A stretch of 64,000 nt of DNA, taken from assembly GCA_963971305.1 (NCBI GenBank), contig OZ020304.1, positions 19,946,103 to 20,010,102 of the forward strand, given 5' to 3'. Shown here piece after piece: positions 12,491 to 23,794 of the stretch (position 1 is the stretch's first letter; each line of letters begins with the position of its first letter). The notes under the pieces were generated by a model. The model had not been told where the DNA came from and searched no databases. It saw only the letters and a list, made by a program, of their open reading frames with translations. Made by a program: the position numbers and the translations under genes. Source of the stretch: Arcuatula senhousia. Lineage: Eukaryota > Mollusca > Bivalvia > Mytilida > Mytilidae.

Positions 12491-13399
12491 TTTCCGTTTT
12501 GAAAATATAAGAATAAAAAAAATTATATATTGTCCAATTTCATTTTTTGTTTTTGTTTTTTGTTTTGCTAATTTTAAAATTCTTGTCAAGAAGTGAATTT
12601 ACAAAACTGATGATTAATTTAGTGACACTCCCCTCCCCTAATTGCGGCTAGGGACCAAAAGGGCAAAAATGAAAAGGAGCATGTGAAACACCGCACAAAC
12701 TATTCCACAGCTCAGGCCTGGGCTGCAGGGTTATGTAATTGTTATTGTTTCTTTAAGTCCCATTCTGATGTAATAACTACACGATATAAAATAAATATTA
12801 TATTCAATAAACTACAGAAACGATAAACCTTCACGATAGATATAGTAAGAACGTTTGCATAGTTAGAAGACAGCGAAAGTAAGAACGTGTTTCATGATAG
12901 AAACTATCTAAGAATCTAAGAATCTTAATCGGAGTCTAAAAGTATCTGAGAGTTAATTAATGTCTCTGATATATATAAGTAAGAAAGGTAGAAAGAGAGA
13001 GAGAGTTCATTGTCATTGGCTAACATGCAAACACATCCAATTAAGAATGGAATCCCATCACAGTAGAAGCGCGTTCTATACGTAATGTCAGTTATAGATG
13101 AGAAGACACGGGCAGGAGACATTAAAGTCACATCTAAGTTCTATAATAATATGTAACGACAATAACAAACTAATTAGACGCATACGGTGATAATCAAGTC
13201 CAAGCTTAGGATAGATCAACAGGTTAATTATATATAAACATATCGCTTCAGGTACACGTAATGTTACACATGTTTTAAAAAAAATGTCTGTCAGCCATGG
13301 GCTGCATGTGTCTAGGGCAATTGACTATCCATTGACAGTAGGTGTAATGGTGAGATTTTCATCATCAATGATTAGTCGTATCATAGAGCATTGTAATTA
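12491..13399. other. Repeat-derived then unassigned AT-rich sequence
   Basis: Positions 12491-12680 are a second copy of the sequence at about 10190-10390 (poly-T tract, then TTGTCAAGAAGTGAATTT-like and GGGACCAAAAGGGCAAAA phrases). Positions 12700-13260 show no repeat or gene that I can support beyond a short GAGAGA tract near 13000. Positions 13280-13340 again carry the CATGGGCTGCATGTGTC phrase of the family-4 tail region. Confidence 0.45.
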
Positions 13400-14080
13400 T
13401 TGATATCCATGGTCGTATTAAGCCCCTTAGGAGGGACACTTCTGTTCTTTATGGATAGGGAGGTGCCCATACCCGTAGCCAGAATTTTTCAACAGGGGTT
13501 CGGTAATGTGAAGAGGGGGGTTCGATTTCCCAATTTTTTCTGACTTTAATAGTGCTTAACCCATTTTTAACCTGATTTTTCCCTATTTTGATCATTTTTT
13601 TTGTCCAAGGGGGGGGGGGGGGGGGGGGTTCGTCCGAACCCCTCGAACCCCCCCCCCCCCTGGCTACGGGTATGGTGCCGCTGAGATTTTGAAACCCCAC
13701 CCTGTTCATATAATTTGAAGTTGAAACTTATATACCTTATAATATATTTTTACTGAAAAAAGCACATTATCCCATAATTGGTGCTTAGAACTGAAGATAA
13801 AAATGGATATCATTTATTCATTTATAGCTATTCAAAGATGTTTAGTCAATCAACATTCATTTGTACACATGTTTGAATACATTTGTATTGGAAAAGATGT
13901 AAGAATTTCCTGGTAATCAGCAGGTAAATATTATTGACCTTTAAATATAAAATATTTTATGCTGGTTTTCCCGACCTTATCACAATTTCTCAACTCGAAA
14001 ATGGTACCTATTCCAGCGGCACGTCCTTTTACCTTCTATATAGGAAGTCCCCCCTCCGAGATTAAGCGGCCCTAATACAG
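13400..14080. mobile_element. Candidate larger inverted-repeat element enclosing a smaller one
   Basis: The left side (GTATTAAGCCCCTTAGGAGG, GAGGTGCCGCTG) and right side (CAGCGGCACGTCC, CCCCTCCGAG, TTAAGCGGCCCTAATAC) are imperfect inverted copies of each other. The left arm is split by the 207-bp element at 13468-13674. The boundaries are approximate. Confidence 0.45.
13468..13674. mobile_element. 207-bp miniature inverted-repeat element with 5-bp flanking duplication
   Basis: Perfect 15-bp terminal inverted repeats CATACCCGTAGCCAG / CTGGCTACGGGTATG bound the element. GTGCC is present immediately outside both ends (13463-13467 and 13675-13679). The interior has a long G run and a C run (about 13609-13660) that mispredict as proline-rich protein. 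Non-coding. Confidence 0.8.
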
Positions 14081-14315
14081 AGTGATTGGTGGATTTTTTT
14101 TAAACAATAGTCATGTGCATTCGATAAAACGTAAATTTTATATTGCATATAACACGGGGCATTACTGGCTACAGCAAACGCTGGAATTATGAAGAAGATT
14201 GACCAATATCTTTCAGTCATTTTGAATTTTATGTCTTATTCTAATAAAACAGTGAATGTCTATAATATCGAATCTTGGAACATTGTATCGGTATATCTTA
14301 ATTAAGAGATGATAT

Positions 14316-14483
14316 ACCGGTACCACAGGCGTTTGGGTCCAGGATTTTATTGTATTTTAAATAACGTGTACATAAAAATTTTCATCTCGTCTATATACTA
14401 TAGTATAGACGAGATGAAAATTTTTATATACACGTTATTTAAAATACAATAAAATCCTGGACCCAAACGCCTGTGACCGGTAC
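14316..14483. mobile_element. 152-bp foldback element with 8-bp target duplication (element 14324-14475)
   Basis: The element is almost entirely two inverted arms meeting at TATACTATAGTATA near 14400. It begins CACAGGCGTTTGGGTCC and ends GGACCCAAACGCCTGTG. The arms are about 75 bp with one substitution and a 2-bp difference. ACCGGTAC occurs immediately outside both ends (14316-14323 and 14476-14483). The 8-bp duplication suggests a hAT-type miniature element. It lies about 210 bp upstream of the TRIM-like start codon. Confidence 0.85.
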
Positions 14484-14687
14484 CTTCTCAGTTTCGTTAA
14501 AGAGTCAATTTTAAAGTAATCAGCAATGTATACAAATTACAACAGGTATATCAAACTCAGTTCAGTGACTAACAAGTAACGAACTTTATCTACGGTCGGA
14601 AGGTCACAGATAACACCAGTATTTCTACGTCATTTTACTGTATACATGTACAGTATGTGCATGTACAAAATGTAGTTCGTAAGTGAA

Positions 14688-16406
14688 ATGGGCTCATCCG
14701 AGTCGACGCTCCCGGGAGGCCAAGTGGCAATAGGCTGCCAATATTGCGAAGATGAGAATGCGGTCATCCGACACAAGTGTATCGACTGTGACCTTTTACT
14801 CTGTGATGATTGTAAGAGAAAACATCACAAAATCAAATCAGCCAAGGACCATAGGTTCATCGAAATAGGCCAACATGGTCCATCGATCCGTTTGACACAT
14901 ATTCCGTGCTTAGATCACATCGACCAGATGAATTGTATGTATTGTAAGGTTTGCGATAGGCTAGTGTGTCCATCGTGTATAACTCAAGCACATCCGAAAC
15001 ATGAATTGATTGCTATTGACGAAGCTTATGAATGGAAAACTAATATGCTTATAAAAAAGAGCGAAGTTGCTGCCAAAACCTTGGAGAAAGCAACAACTAC
15101 ATGGAACCTTACCAAAGAGTTAAAAGACAGAAAAACAGAAAAGATCAAAAACTCTAAAGTGAAAGTAAAGAATCATGAACAATTTCTGAAAAAGGAAGTT
15201 GAAAAGTGGTCTCGAGAACTTCAACAAGAACTTGATAAAATCGATAAAAATGTTCAGCAGGAATTCAGACAAGATGAACCAGCTTTCAGAAAATTCAAAA
15301 CAGAAGTCGAGGTGAAAATTCTAGAAAAGGATTTTTACACCTCAACAAAAAATGGATCGGAATTCTTTCAAAAGGTAAACAAGTTGATTCAATTCTATGA
15401 CGAGATACAGGTGCCTGAGACAAGTTTAAATTACAACACCGCCGTGAAGTTTATACCAAAAGGCATCTACACTATCGGGGTTTTGGAAACTGGGGAAGGA
15501 AAAGTTGCATCCAAAGAGCAGGAAATTGTTGATGTAGCTAAAATCAATGAGTACACATTAGGTTTGAAACATGTTAGAAATATACTTCGATGTAAAGCTG
15601 ACAATTTGCTCGTATACTCATATGCTGATGCTGTATTGCAGAATATTCAAATAAATAAAGACACAGTTAGGTTCATGTCCATCATAGAGTCTATCAAAAT
15701 CTATGGAATGGTATTATTTAATGGAGACATTTTCGCATGTACTGAGTCCTCGAGGTTACAATTTTATGATGCTAGAAAATGTAGAATGAAAAACAGTAGC
15801 TTCGATGTCGGCCAATTGGTTCCACGCTCTCTAGGCATCACACCAGACCGAAAATTAATAGTGGGTGCTGTAAATAGAGATTTCCCCAACCCAGGCAGAA
15901 AGTCTATTATCATCTTCAATGAAAGAGGAACCATGGAAGCTTCGTATGAGCACGATGATAAAGGCCAACCAATCTTTGCATATCCTTGGTTTACAACTTC
16001 AACGGTCACTGGATACATCCATGTTTCTGACTGGGATGGGAGTAGCGAACCTGGAGGTAGAGTTGTCGTACTTGACCCAATGGGTGTAGTCGTCGAAAAA
16101 TACACGGGACATCCAGATGCCAATAGTAAGGTGCCGTTCAGGCCTGCAGGAATCGTGACAATACAGAATGATAATGTGCTAGTTGCGGATCTGGACGCAC
16201 ACCATCTTCATATTTTGCACAACCGAGGCCTTCCACTAACAATCGTCTGCACAGCTAGCCAAGGGATATTTTTTCCCTACGCATTGGCCATCTGTGATTC
16301 ACAACACCTCTATATAGGATGTGGAAGAGATAACACTGATAAACGGACTTGGGGCAAGCTGTATAAAGTAAAGCTTGTTGAACCGAAAACAGCCGGAGAA
16401 ACCTGA
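14688..16406 (+). CDS. Double-B-box TRIM-like protein without RING, C-terminal beta-propeller-like region
   Basis: A single exon of 572 codons. An in-frame TAG lies 15 bases before the ATG, so the start is well defined. Residues 17-55 form B-box 1 (C17, C20, C31, C34, C39, C42, H46/47, H55). Residues 74-105 form B-box 2 (C74, H77, C86, C89, C94, C97, H102, H105). A Lys/Glu-rich coiled coil follows (about 110-250). Residues 290-565 look like NHL/WD-type propeller blades, with repeated segments such as PRSLGITPDRKLIVGAV and FRPAGIVTIQNDNVLVADLD. No RING precedes the B-boxes, so it probably does not act as an E3 ligase alone. This layout resembles the TRIM56/TRIM45-like and NHL genes expanded in bivalves, often linked to innate immunity. 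That role is inference. The gene is intact and intronless. Confidence 0.9.
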   Translation: MGSSESTLPGGQVAIGCQYCEDENAVIRHKCIDCDLLLCDDCKRKHHKIKSAKDHRFIEIGQHGPSIRLTHIPCLDHIDQMNCMYCKVCDRLVCPSCITQAHPKHELIAIDEAYEWKTNMLIKKSEVAAKTLEKATTTWNLTKELKDRKTEKIKNSKVKVKNHEQFLKKEVEKWSRELQQELDKIDKNVQQEFRQDEPAFRKFKTEVEVKILEKDFYTSTKNGSEFFQKVNKLIQFYDEIQVPETSLNYNTAVKFIPKGIYTIGVLETGEGKVASKEQEIVDVAKINEYTLGLKHVRNILRCKADNLLVYSYADAVLQNIQINKDTVRFMSIIESIKIYGMVLFNGDIFACTESSRLQFYDARKCRMKNSSFDVGQLVPRSLGITPDRKLIVGAVNRDFPNPGRKSIIIFNERGTMEASYEHDDKGQPIFAYPWFTTSTVTGYIHVSDWDGSSEPGGRVVVLDPMGVVVEKYTGHPDANSKVPFRPAGIVTIQNDNVLVADLDAHHLHILHNRGLPLTIVCTASQGIFFPYALAICDSQHLYIGCGRDNTDKRTWGKLYKVKLVEPKTAGET

Positions 16407-17206
16407 AAGGGGGCACATGATAGTGACTGTAGTACATTTGCTGAGAATATGGAATATTGACCAACTGTAGCTATAAAATTGGTGTCTTGTTCCCTCTTAT
16501 ATATTTTTTTATTTGTATCTTGTTTTTTTTGGCCTAAGTAGTAAGAAAATGATATTGTATAGAAGATAAGGTAAACATGGGTAATACCTCCTAATTATGC
16601 AGGCGTGTTGCAACAAGAAGCAAGTAACTGCTTACCCTTTCGGAACCCTTTTGGTGCTGACTGTAGTAAGTTGTTGTCCTCAGTCTAGTCATTGATTTTT
16701 TACGGATTGTGAATGTTTTCCCCAAAACAAATGTCCTCTTAATTCCTGTGAAAAGGCCATCTTGGTTGTGTTCTGGTATTCAGGGCTATGGGTAACGCTG
16801 GAAATCTAGAGACGCTTAATTTTGTACATTGTATGATTTAACAGATAGAATTAATCTGTATTGCATGATGCTGCAAAGTTTGTGTACCAAATATCAACCT
16901 TTCGATGGTGTACCATAACTGCTTCATGTGAAACAGATGTAAAAAAATAAACGTTAATATTGGCCTAAACAGTACAAAATCTCACTTAGTTACTGTAGAC
17001 TGCAACTACAGGAACATACCGGTTAAATGCTCTTGGTATTGATATGTACTGATACTAATGGAAACTGCTTACCAAATATCAATGGTGTACCATAACTGAT
17101 TCATGTAAAATAGACGTATACGAGATAAATTAAAACATTAGTATTGCAAAACTAGAACAGAATCTCAGTCAGTAGACCTTGACTGCATGAGCTTACTAAT
17201 GAAACA
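16407..17206. other. 3' flank of the TRIM-like gene; diverged direct repeat
   Basis: The phrase ACCAAATATCAA, ATGGTGTACCATAACTG, TTCATGTAAAA occurs near 16890 and again near 17075, followed in both by CAGTCAGTAGAC-like sequence. This indicates a decayed tandem pair of about 185 bp. AATAAA at about 16947 is a possible polyadenylation signal. No gene is seen. Confidence 0.45.
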
Positions 17207-18735
17207 CTTGAAAAAAAAACCTAAACGTGCATGTATAGGCCAAAAACATAAAAAAACACTATTTTTCAAACCTTTAAGGGGCTGTAACCCCTATAAGGGA
17301 TCATCTGACAACTTTGACCTTATGAAGACTTTTGTAGAGCTAAATGAGCTGAACATTTAAGCAAGCAACATCTTTTCTCCATCTGCAATAGTTTTCATTC
17401 TATAAGCCAAAAACTCTATTTTCTGCCTTTAAGGGGTTGAAACCCCTATAAGGGGTTATCAGACAACTTCAACCCTATAGAGACTTTTGTAGAGCTAAAT
17501 GAGCTTAACATTAAAGCAAGCAACAGCTTTTTTATATTTGAATAGTTTTCATTCTTTAAGCCAAAAACACGATTTTTGCTTTAAAGGGCTGTAACCCCTA
17601 TAAGGGGTCATCTGACAACTTCGACCCTATGAAGACTTTTGTAGAGCTAAATAACCTGAACATTTAAGCAAGCAACAGCTTTTCTCTATCTGCAATAGTT
17701 TTCATTCTATAGGCCAAAAACACTATTTTTTTCCGTTTAAGGGGCTTTAACCCCTATAAAGGGTCATATGACAACTTCCACCCCATGGAGACTTTTGTAC
17801 AGCTAAATGAGCTGAACATTTAAGCAAGCAACAGCTTTTCTCTATCTGCAGTATTCATTCTATAGCCCAAAAACACTATTTTTCCCCTTTAAGGGGCTGT
17901 AAACCCTATAAGGGGTCATCCGACAACTTTGACCCTATGGAGACTTTTGTAGAGCTAAATGAGCTGAACATTTAAGCAAGCAACAGCTTTTCTCTATTTG
18001 CAAAAGTTTTCATTCTAAAGGCCAAAAAACATTATTTTTCGCCTTTAAGGGGCTTTAACCCCTATAAAGGGTCATCTGACAACTTCGACCCTTGGAGACT
18101 TTTGTAGAGCTAAATGAGCTGAACATTTTAGCAAGCAACAGCTTTTCTCTATCTTCAATAGTTTTCATTCTATGGGCCAAAAACACTATTTTTCCCCTTT
18201 AAGGGGCTGTAACCCCTATAAGGGGTCATCTGACAACTTCGACCCTATGGAGACTTTCATAGAGCTAAATGAGCTGAACATTTAAGCAAGCAACAGCTTT
18301 TCTCTATCTGCAATAGTTTTCATTCTATAGGCCAAAAACATGCAAAAACGCTATTTTTCAACTTTAAGGGGCTGTAACCCCTTTAAGGATCATCTGACAA
18401 CTTCGACCAAATGGAGACTTTTGTAGCACTTTTGATGCTGAAGCAGCACGGTGCATCAGATTTCATCTATCTCTTATACTTTTTGATTTACAAGCCAAAA
18501 ACAGTAGTCTGACACCCCTGGTCTATTTTTAGTAACGGTGGCCATGTTTTTTGACGGATCAAAAATTGAAACACAAGTTTGGTGCAGGACACAAAAATCA
18601 TTCATACCAAGTTTCATTAAATTCTGTTCAGTAGTTTCAGAGGAGAAGATTTTTGAAAAATTGTTAACAGACGACGACGACAGACGCCAAGTGATGGTAA
18701 TAGCTCAAATGGACCTTCGGTCCAGGTGAGCTAAA
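17207..18735 (-). mobile_element. Family-1 element, copy E, with a core of about eight 155-bp satellite monomers
   Basis: Monomers begin TTTAAGGGGCTGTAACCCC near 17273, 17428, 17579, 17736, 17888, 18044, 18198 and 18363 (steps of 151-165). Each continues with TCATCTGACAACTTCGACCC, GTAGAGCTAAATGAGCTGAA, GCAAGCAACAGCTTTTCTCT and GGCCAAAAACACTATTTTT. The right end is ACGACGACGACAGACG, then the hairpin CAAATGGACC-TTC-GGTCCAGGTGAGCTAAAAA. The tail hairpin at the left is absent, so this copy is truncated there. Confidence 0.8.
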
Positions 18736-18860
18736 AAGTGTCTGTATACCCAATATCAGATGACAGCTATTATACTTTTCGTGCAATTCATTGTCCACAC
18801 AAGTATTATAAAAAGTTTGCTGCCTAAAAATGACCTGTTCATAGAGTCACTGAAGCGTAA

Positions 18861-20249
18861 CAAGAGGCTCCCAGGAGCCTGAATCGCTTACCTGGTCTTG
18901 ATGTCAACCCTATGAAGACTTTTGTATAGCTAAATGAGCTGAATGTTTATAAGCATGAAAAATCTTTTCTTTATTTGCAATTGCTTTCATTCTAAATAAT
19001 CAAAAAACACTAAGGGGCTGTAACCCCTATAAGGGGTTATCAGACAATTTCAACCCTATGGAGACTTTTGTAGAGCTAAATGAGCTGAACATTTAAGCAA
19101 GCAACAGCTTTCCTCTATCTGCAATAGTTTTCATTCTTTAAGCCAAAAACACTATTTTTGCCTTTAAGGGGTCATCTGACAACTTTGACCCTATGAAGAC
19201 TTTTGTAGAGCTTAATGAGCTGAACATTTTAGCAAGCAACAGCTTTTCTCTATCTGCAATAATTTCATTCTATAGGCCAAAAACACTTTTTTCGCCTTTA
19301 AGGGGTCATCTGACAACTTTGACTTTTTTGAGACTTTTGTAGAGCTAAATGAGCTTAACATTTAAGCAAGCAACAGCTTTTCTCTATTTACAATAGTTTT
19401 CATTCTATAGGCCAAAAACACTATTTTTCGCCTTTAAGGGGCTGTAACCCCTATAACAGGTCATTTGACAACTTTGACCCTATGGAAACTTTGGTAGAGC
19501 TAAATGAGCTGAACATTTAAGCAAGCAACAGCTTTTCTCTATTTACAATAGTTTTCATTCTATAGACCAAAAACATGCAAAAACCCTATTTTTCACCTTT
19601 AAGGGGCTGTAACCCCTATTAGGGATCATCTGACAACTTTGACCTTATGGAGACTTTTGTAGAGCTAAATGAGCTGAACATTTAAGCAAGCAACAGCTTT
19701 TCTCTATTTGCAATAGTTTTCATTCTAAAAGCCAAAAACACTATTTTTTGCCTTTAAGGAGCTGTAACCCCTATAAGGGGTCATCTGACAACTTTTGTAG
19801 AGCTAAATGAGCTGAACATTAAAGCAAGCAACAGCTTTTCTCTATTTATAATAGTTTTCATTCTATAGGCCAAAAACATGCAAAAACGATATTTTTCACC
19901 TTTAAGGGGCTGTAACTCCTATAAGGGATCATCTGACAACTTTGACCAAATGGAGACTTTTGTAGAACTTTTAATGCTGAAGCAGCAGCGTGGCATCAGA
20001 TTCCATCTATCTCTTATACTTTTTGATTTACAAGCCAAAAACAGTAGTCTGACCCCCCTGGTCTATTTTTAGTAACGGTGGCCATGTTTTTTGACAGATC
20101 AAAAATTGAAACACAAGTTTGGTGCAAGACACCCTAAGGATCATTCATACCAAGTTTCATTAAATTCTGTTCAGTAGTTTCAGAGGAGAAGATTTTTAAA
20201 AAATTGTTAACAGACGACGACGACAACGGACGCCAAGTGAGCTAAAAAT
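18861..20249 (-). mobile_element. Family-1 element, copy F, same 155-bp satellite core
   Basis: It opens with the tail CAAGAGGCTCCCAGGAGCCT, then GAATCGCTTACCTG. It carries about seven monomers of the copy-E type (near 19013, 19155, 19290, 19433, 19597, 19754 and 19897), several shortened. It ends GACGACGACAACGGACGCCA, then AGTGAGCTAAAAA. The inner half of the head hairpin (GGTCC stem) is deleted. Confidence 0.8.
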
Positions 20250-20760
20250 GGGGTCATGGTCACATGGCATGGTGACAGTTGTGTAGACCATGACCTCAAC
20301 TGTCTATATACCTAATATCAGATGCCTAGCTATTTATCTTTTTTCTAGCAATTCATTATCCACAAAAGTCTTACAAAAAAGCTTTCATCCTGAAAAAGAC
20401 CTAAGTTCACAGAGTCACTAGTCTAGAGCGTGAAATTGGGGACAGGGTCACACAGGATGGTGACAGTTGCATAGACCTGTCTGTATACCCAATATCAAAT
20501 TCCTAGCTTTTATACTTTTCCAGCAATTCATCATTCACAAAAGTCTTACAAAAAAGTTTACGGCCTGAAAAAAAAGACTTAAGTTCACTGAGTCACTGGA
20601 GCATCAAAATGGGGTCAGGGTCACATGGCATGGTGACAGTTGCGTAGACCATAACCTGAACTGTCTGTATACCAAATATCAGATGCTTATCTATTATACT
20701 TTTTAAGCAATTCATTGTCCACAAAAGTCTTAAGTTTACGCACCCACAGCCAAAAAGTAA
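20250..20760. repeat. Three tandem units of about 165-190 bp
   Basis: GGGTCATGGTCACATGGCAT-like starts occur at about 20250, 20440 and 20605, each followed by GTGACAGTTG, CTGTCTGTATACC, AATATCAGATGC and ATTCATTGTCCACAAAAGTC. They end near CGTCACAGGCGAGACAAAAA (about 20775). An inverted relic lies at about 4190-4290. Confidence 0.7.
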
Positions 20761-20779
20761 TTCCTAGGTCTTGCTTCGT

Positions 20780-21181
20780 CACAGGCGAGACAAAAACTGA
20801 CTTTTTTTACCATTAAAGAACCATAACCCCTAGAATGAATCATCTGACAACTTTAACCAAATGGATTTTATTAGAGCTTTTGATTCAAAAGAGCTTAAGA
20901 TCCTTCGGATTTGTTCTATCTGTTATAGTTGCTAAGTTAGAAGCCATTTCAAGTGATTTTACCCTATAGTTTATTTTTAGTAACAGGGGCCATGCTTTTT
21001 ATCCAATCATTTCAAAATGAGGATCGCTTGTTGCCAACATGACAAATATCATTCCTGCGAAGTTTTAGTTCAATTGGGTCAGTGGTTTCAGAGTAAAAGA
21101 TTTTTGAAATTGTTAATGGACAATCATGGACGCCTAGTGATGGTATAAGCTCACATGGCCTTTGGCCAGGTGAGCTAAAAA
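20780..21181 (-). mobile_element. Family-1 element, copy G, head end only
   Basis: The right end is GCTCACATGGCC-TTT-GGCCAGGTGAGCTAAAAA, preceded by GGACAATCATGGACGCC. Inside is one diverged monomer with CCTAGAATGAATCATCTGAC and GGTTTCAGAG. The tail is missing. Confidence 0.65.
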
Positions 21182-23698
21182 AAACATCAAGTTGATGACA
21201 CAGGAATAATCTCATGATGAATTTTGTTAACTCATATCCTGCTGTATATGTGTATAAAGTGTTTTATACCATACTTCCTTCATAGTAAATTAACTTTAAT
21301 CTTTAGGTGGACCTAAGTATTATAGATCAACCATGAAGTTGATGAGGCAGATACAATTAAATGATGATTTTTGTTTTATCATATCCTGATTTATATGTGT
21401 TTAGAGTTTCACGGTGTATCACATTTTCCTTAATGATAAAGTAACTTCAACATGTTGACTCATTACTAGTAAAAGTTGAAAACTAATAGCAACTTAGTAT
21501 GCTTTTGTCAATAGTGTTTATTTCATGAAGCAAGTACACGACATATCATTATTTTAATTCATTGTTTTAAGTTGAAAACTCATAGAATTTAGTTTGCTAT
21601 ATTTGTGGAATAATATGTACAAAAGACATAACAACAAAAATCTAATAAACTTGTCAAAGTACAATAATTCATTTTCAGATAGATTTTAATTTTTCAAAAC
21701 GTGTGGGTCATTATCTCATAAAATCAGTCAAGTCTATAAACAGTCATCTAAATGTAAACATGTTACACCAATTCTATCAAATTTATTTATTTTACTTCTA
21801 CCCTGAAACAGATTAATCCAATAAATTATTACTATTACAATTGTCTACATAATAATAAATATAAAAGTCATAAAAAAAACCACAATTATAGGATTTGCAA
21901 GTGCTAAAAATACTGGCAATCTGCATTGAAATAATAACAAGAAAAATTTAAAGAATTGCAGCATGATTTCACATAATGATATTTTATTTTGTTAAGATTT
22001 CATCATTTTTACTTGAATTTAAATGAAAGGTCATAATGGTGTCACAAAATTTTCTTAGCTACACCAATTTTAAATATGCACATGGTTTTAATAGAGCTGT
22101 GTGTTTTTATGTGTTTTTTTTTCTATGAGGAAACCACAAACCTTGAATAGTCAACTAATACCACTTTTAATTTAGTGTAACACTAAAATATTTTCAATAG
22201 GAGAAACCATCTATATCATGTATATACATGTACATGTATGTATTCAAGGTCTTAAAATAATATACATGTTCACCTTATAAACTACAATAACTTTATTAAA
22301 CAGTTCAGAATGATTAGATTAACAGGACATTAGCATTGAAAGAAAAGGAACACAAGACAAAAGATCCATTTACAGACATTTACAATTTGAAAGGACAACA
22401 AATAAAACATTTATTTAATGATATCATTTTCTTAAAATGCAAGGATTTTACATGTAAATTTAATTCATTTGGACAAATGGATTGGAGATATTTTTTCCCC
22501 CAAGAATGTGTAATTTGCACAAACAAAAAATATGTATATAATTTGCACAGGCATTTCATTTGGTATAAGAAGTTGACAATAGGTCATTTTTCACTTGCTT
22601 AAAAAGGTCAGATAGTTAGTAAAGATCATTTAAAGAATTAAATTAAATTAAGACATCATTACATTATTTGCTGTCATGTGTTGCCACATGTACTACTTAG
22701 TATCCTTACTTAATAATGGTTAAAATTTTCTTAATTATTTCCTCTCAATAATAGATACTTGGCAATCAATTAAAATATTTAGTAAAACATTCAGAAGTAC
22801 ACAAGCAATATCATTAAAACACAAATTTTAATTAATGTACATTTATAGTGACTATTTTGTCTTGGAGCTCATATCTTCAATACAGAGATATAAGTAAAGA
22901 AACATATTTACAACCATATTACAATCAAATTATACACAATAAAAGAATTTCATTTACATGATAAATACAAGTACAAAATTTATAGAAAATGTAATATAAA
23001 CATCATCAGTTAAACTTTCTTAAACAATAAATCTAAAAATTCAGCTGAAGGCTTCCATAATTGAATAGGTGGGCGGGGTGGTTTGAAGACACCTTATTCC
23101 AGACCCAACCACCCACACAAATTTATAATAAGGAATGATTAAGGTCAACAATTTACCCCAAGAAGACCAATCTAAATAAATATAAAGTGCTTTCTAACCC
23201 CTAATCCAATCATTAATGGAATAGCCCTCAATTTAAAAGGTCAAATGCATTTTTATTATGTTTAAATTATGATTAATAATTTGGCTTAAAAAAGCATCAT
23301 AAGTTTTTCAAGAAAAAAAGACTGATGTAAAGTACAACATCTTCAAGTTTTTGTGCCTTTAAAGCTTCGTAAAATGGTTAAGTTGAGGTCAAATGTTTTA
23401 TGAAAAATGTGGAATGTAAAACTGTTTGAATGACTAGCCTAAGTTTCAAGACCAAACAGAAATATAAAAGGGGTTTCTTATAGTTTGAATTGATATGGAC
23501 TTATGTGTAAAATATTCACTCTATAAAATCTCCTTTTTGAGGAATTAGAGAAACAAATGAATGAATCATCTGATTTCATAAAATGAAAAATAAATTGCAA
23601 GATCCTATAAGTTGTATATAGAGAAAATGTGTGTTACAGAGAGAGGGAGTAGGGAGATTTTTGATAAAACATAAAATTTAGCATTCTTGTTGACTGGT
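21182..23698. other. AT-rich gene-free stretch downstream of sororin
   Basis: No repeat family or coding region is recognisable. Short open frames here have no protein character. Part of it is probably the sororin 3' UTR. TTTATT at about 23252-23257 reads AATAAA on the minus strand. Confidence 0.5.
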
Positions 23699-23794
23699 TC
23701 AGTCTTGCTCTATACTCAGTTCAAAACTCTCAATAGCTTCAAACTCAACTGCCATTTTCTCAATTTGATTAGCCCACTGGTTGGATTTTGTGGT
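23699..23794 (-). CDS. CDCA5: Sororin exon 6: conserved C-terminal sororin domain
   Basis: It encodes 31 residues starting TTKSNQWANQIEKMAVEFEA and ending SIEQD before TGA. The aromatic/acidic pattern (W, then EFEA, then a short acidic hydrophobic end) matches the vertebrate sororin C-terminus, the part that contacts cohesin SA. The acceptor is TTTTTTTCAG. Confidence 0.85.
   Translation of the reverse strand, partial: TTKSNQWANQIEKMAVEFEAIESFELSIEQD

Noticed and set aside
13449..13709. Proline/glycine-rich open frame
   Set aside because: It is created by the C and G runs inside the 207-bp miniature element.
15764..16123. 119-codon minus-strand open frame
   Set aside because: It is antisense to the TRIM-like gene and has no independent features.
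17207..20249. CRISPR-like regular array
   Set aside because: The units are contiguous 155-bp satellite monomers with no unique spacers, in a eukaryotic genome.
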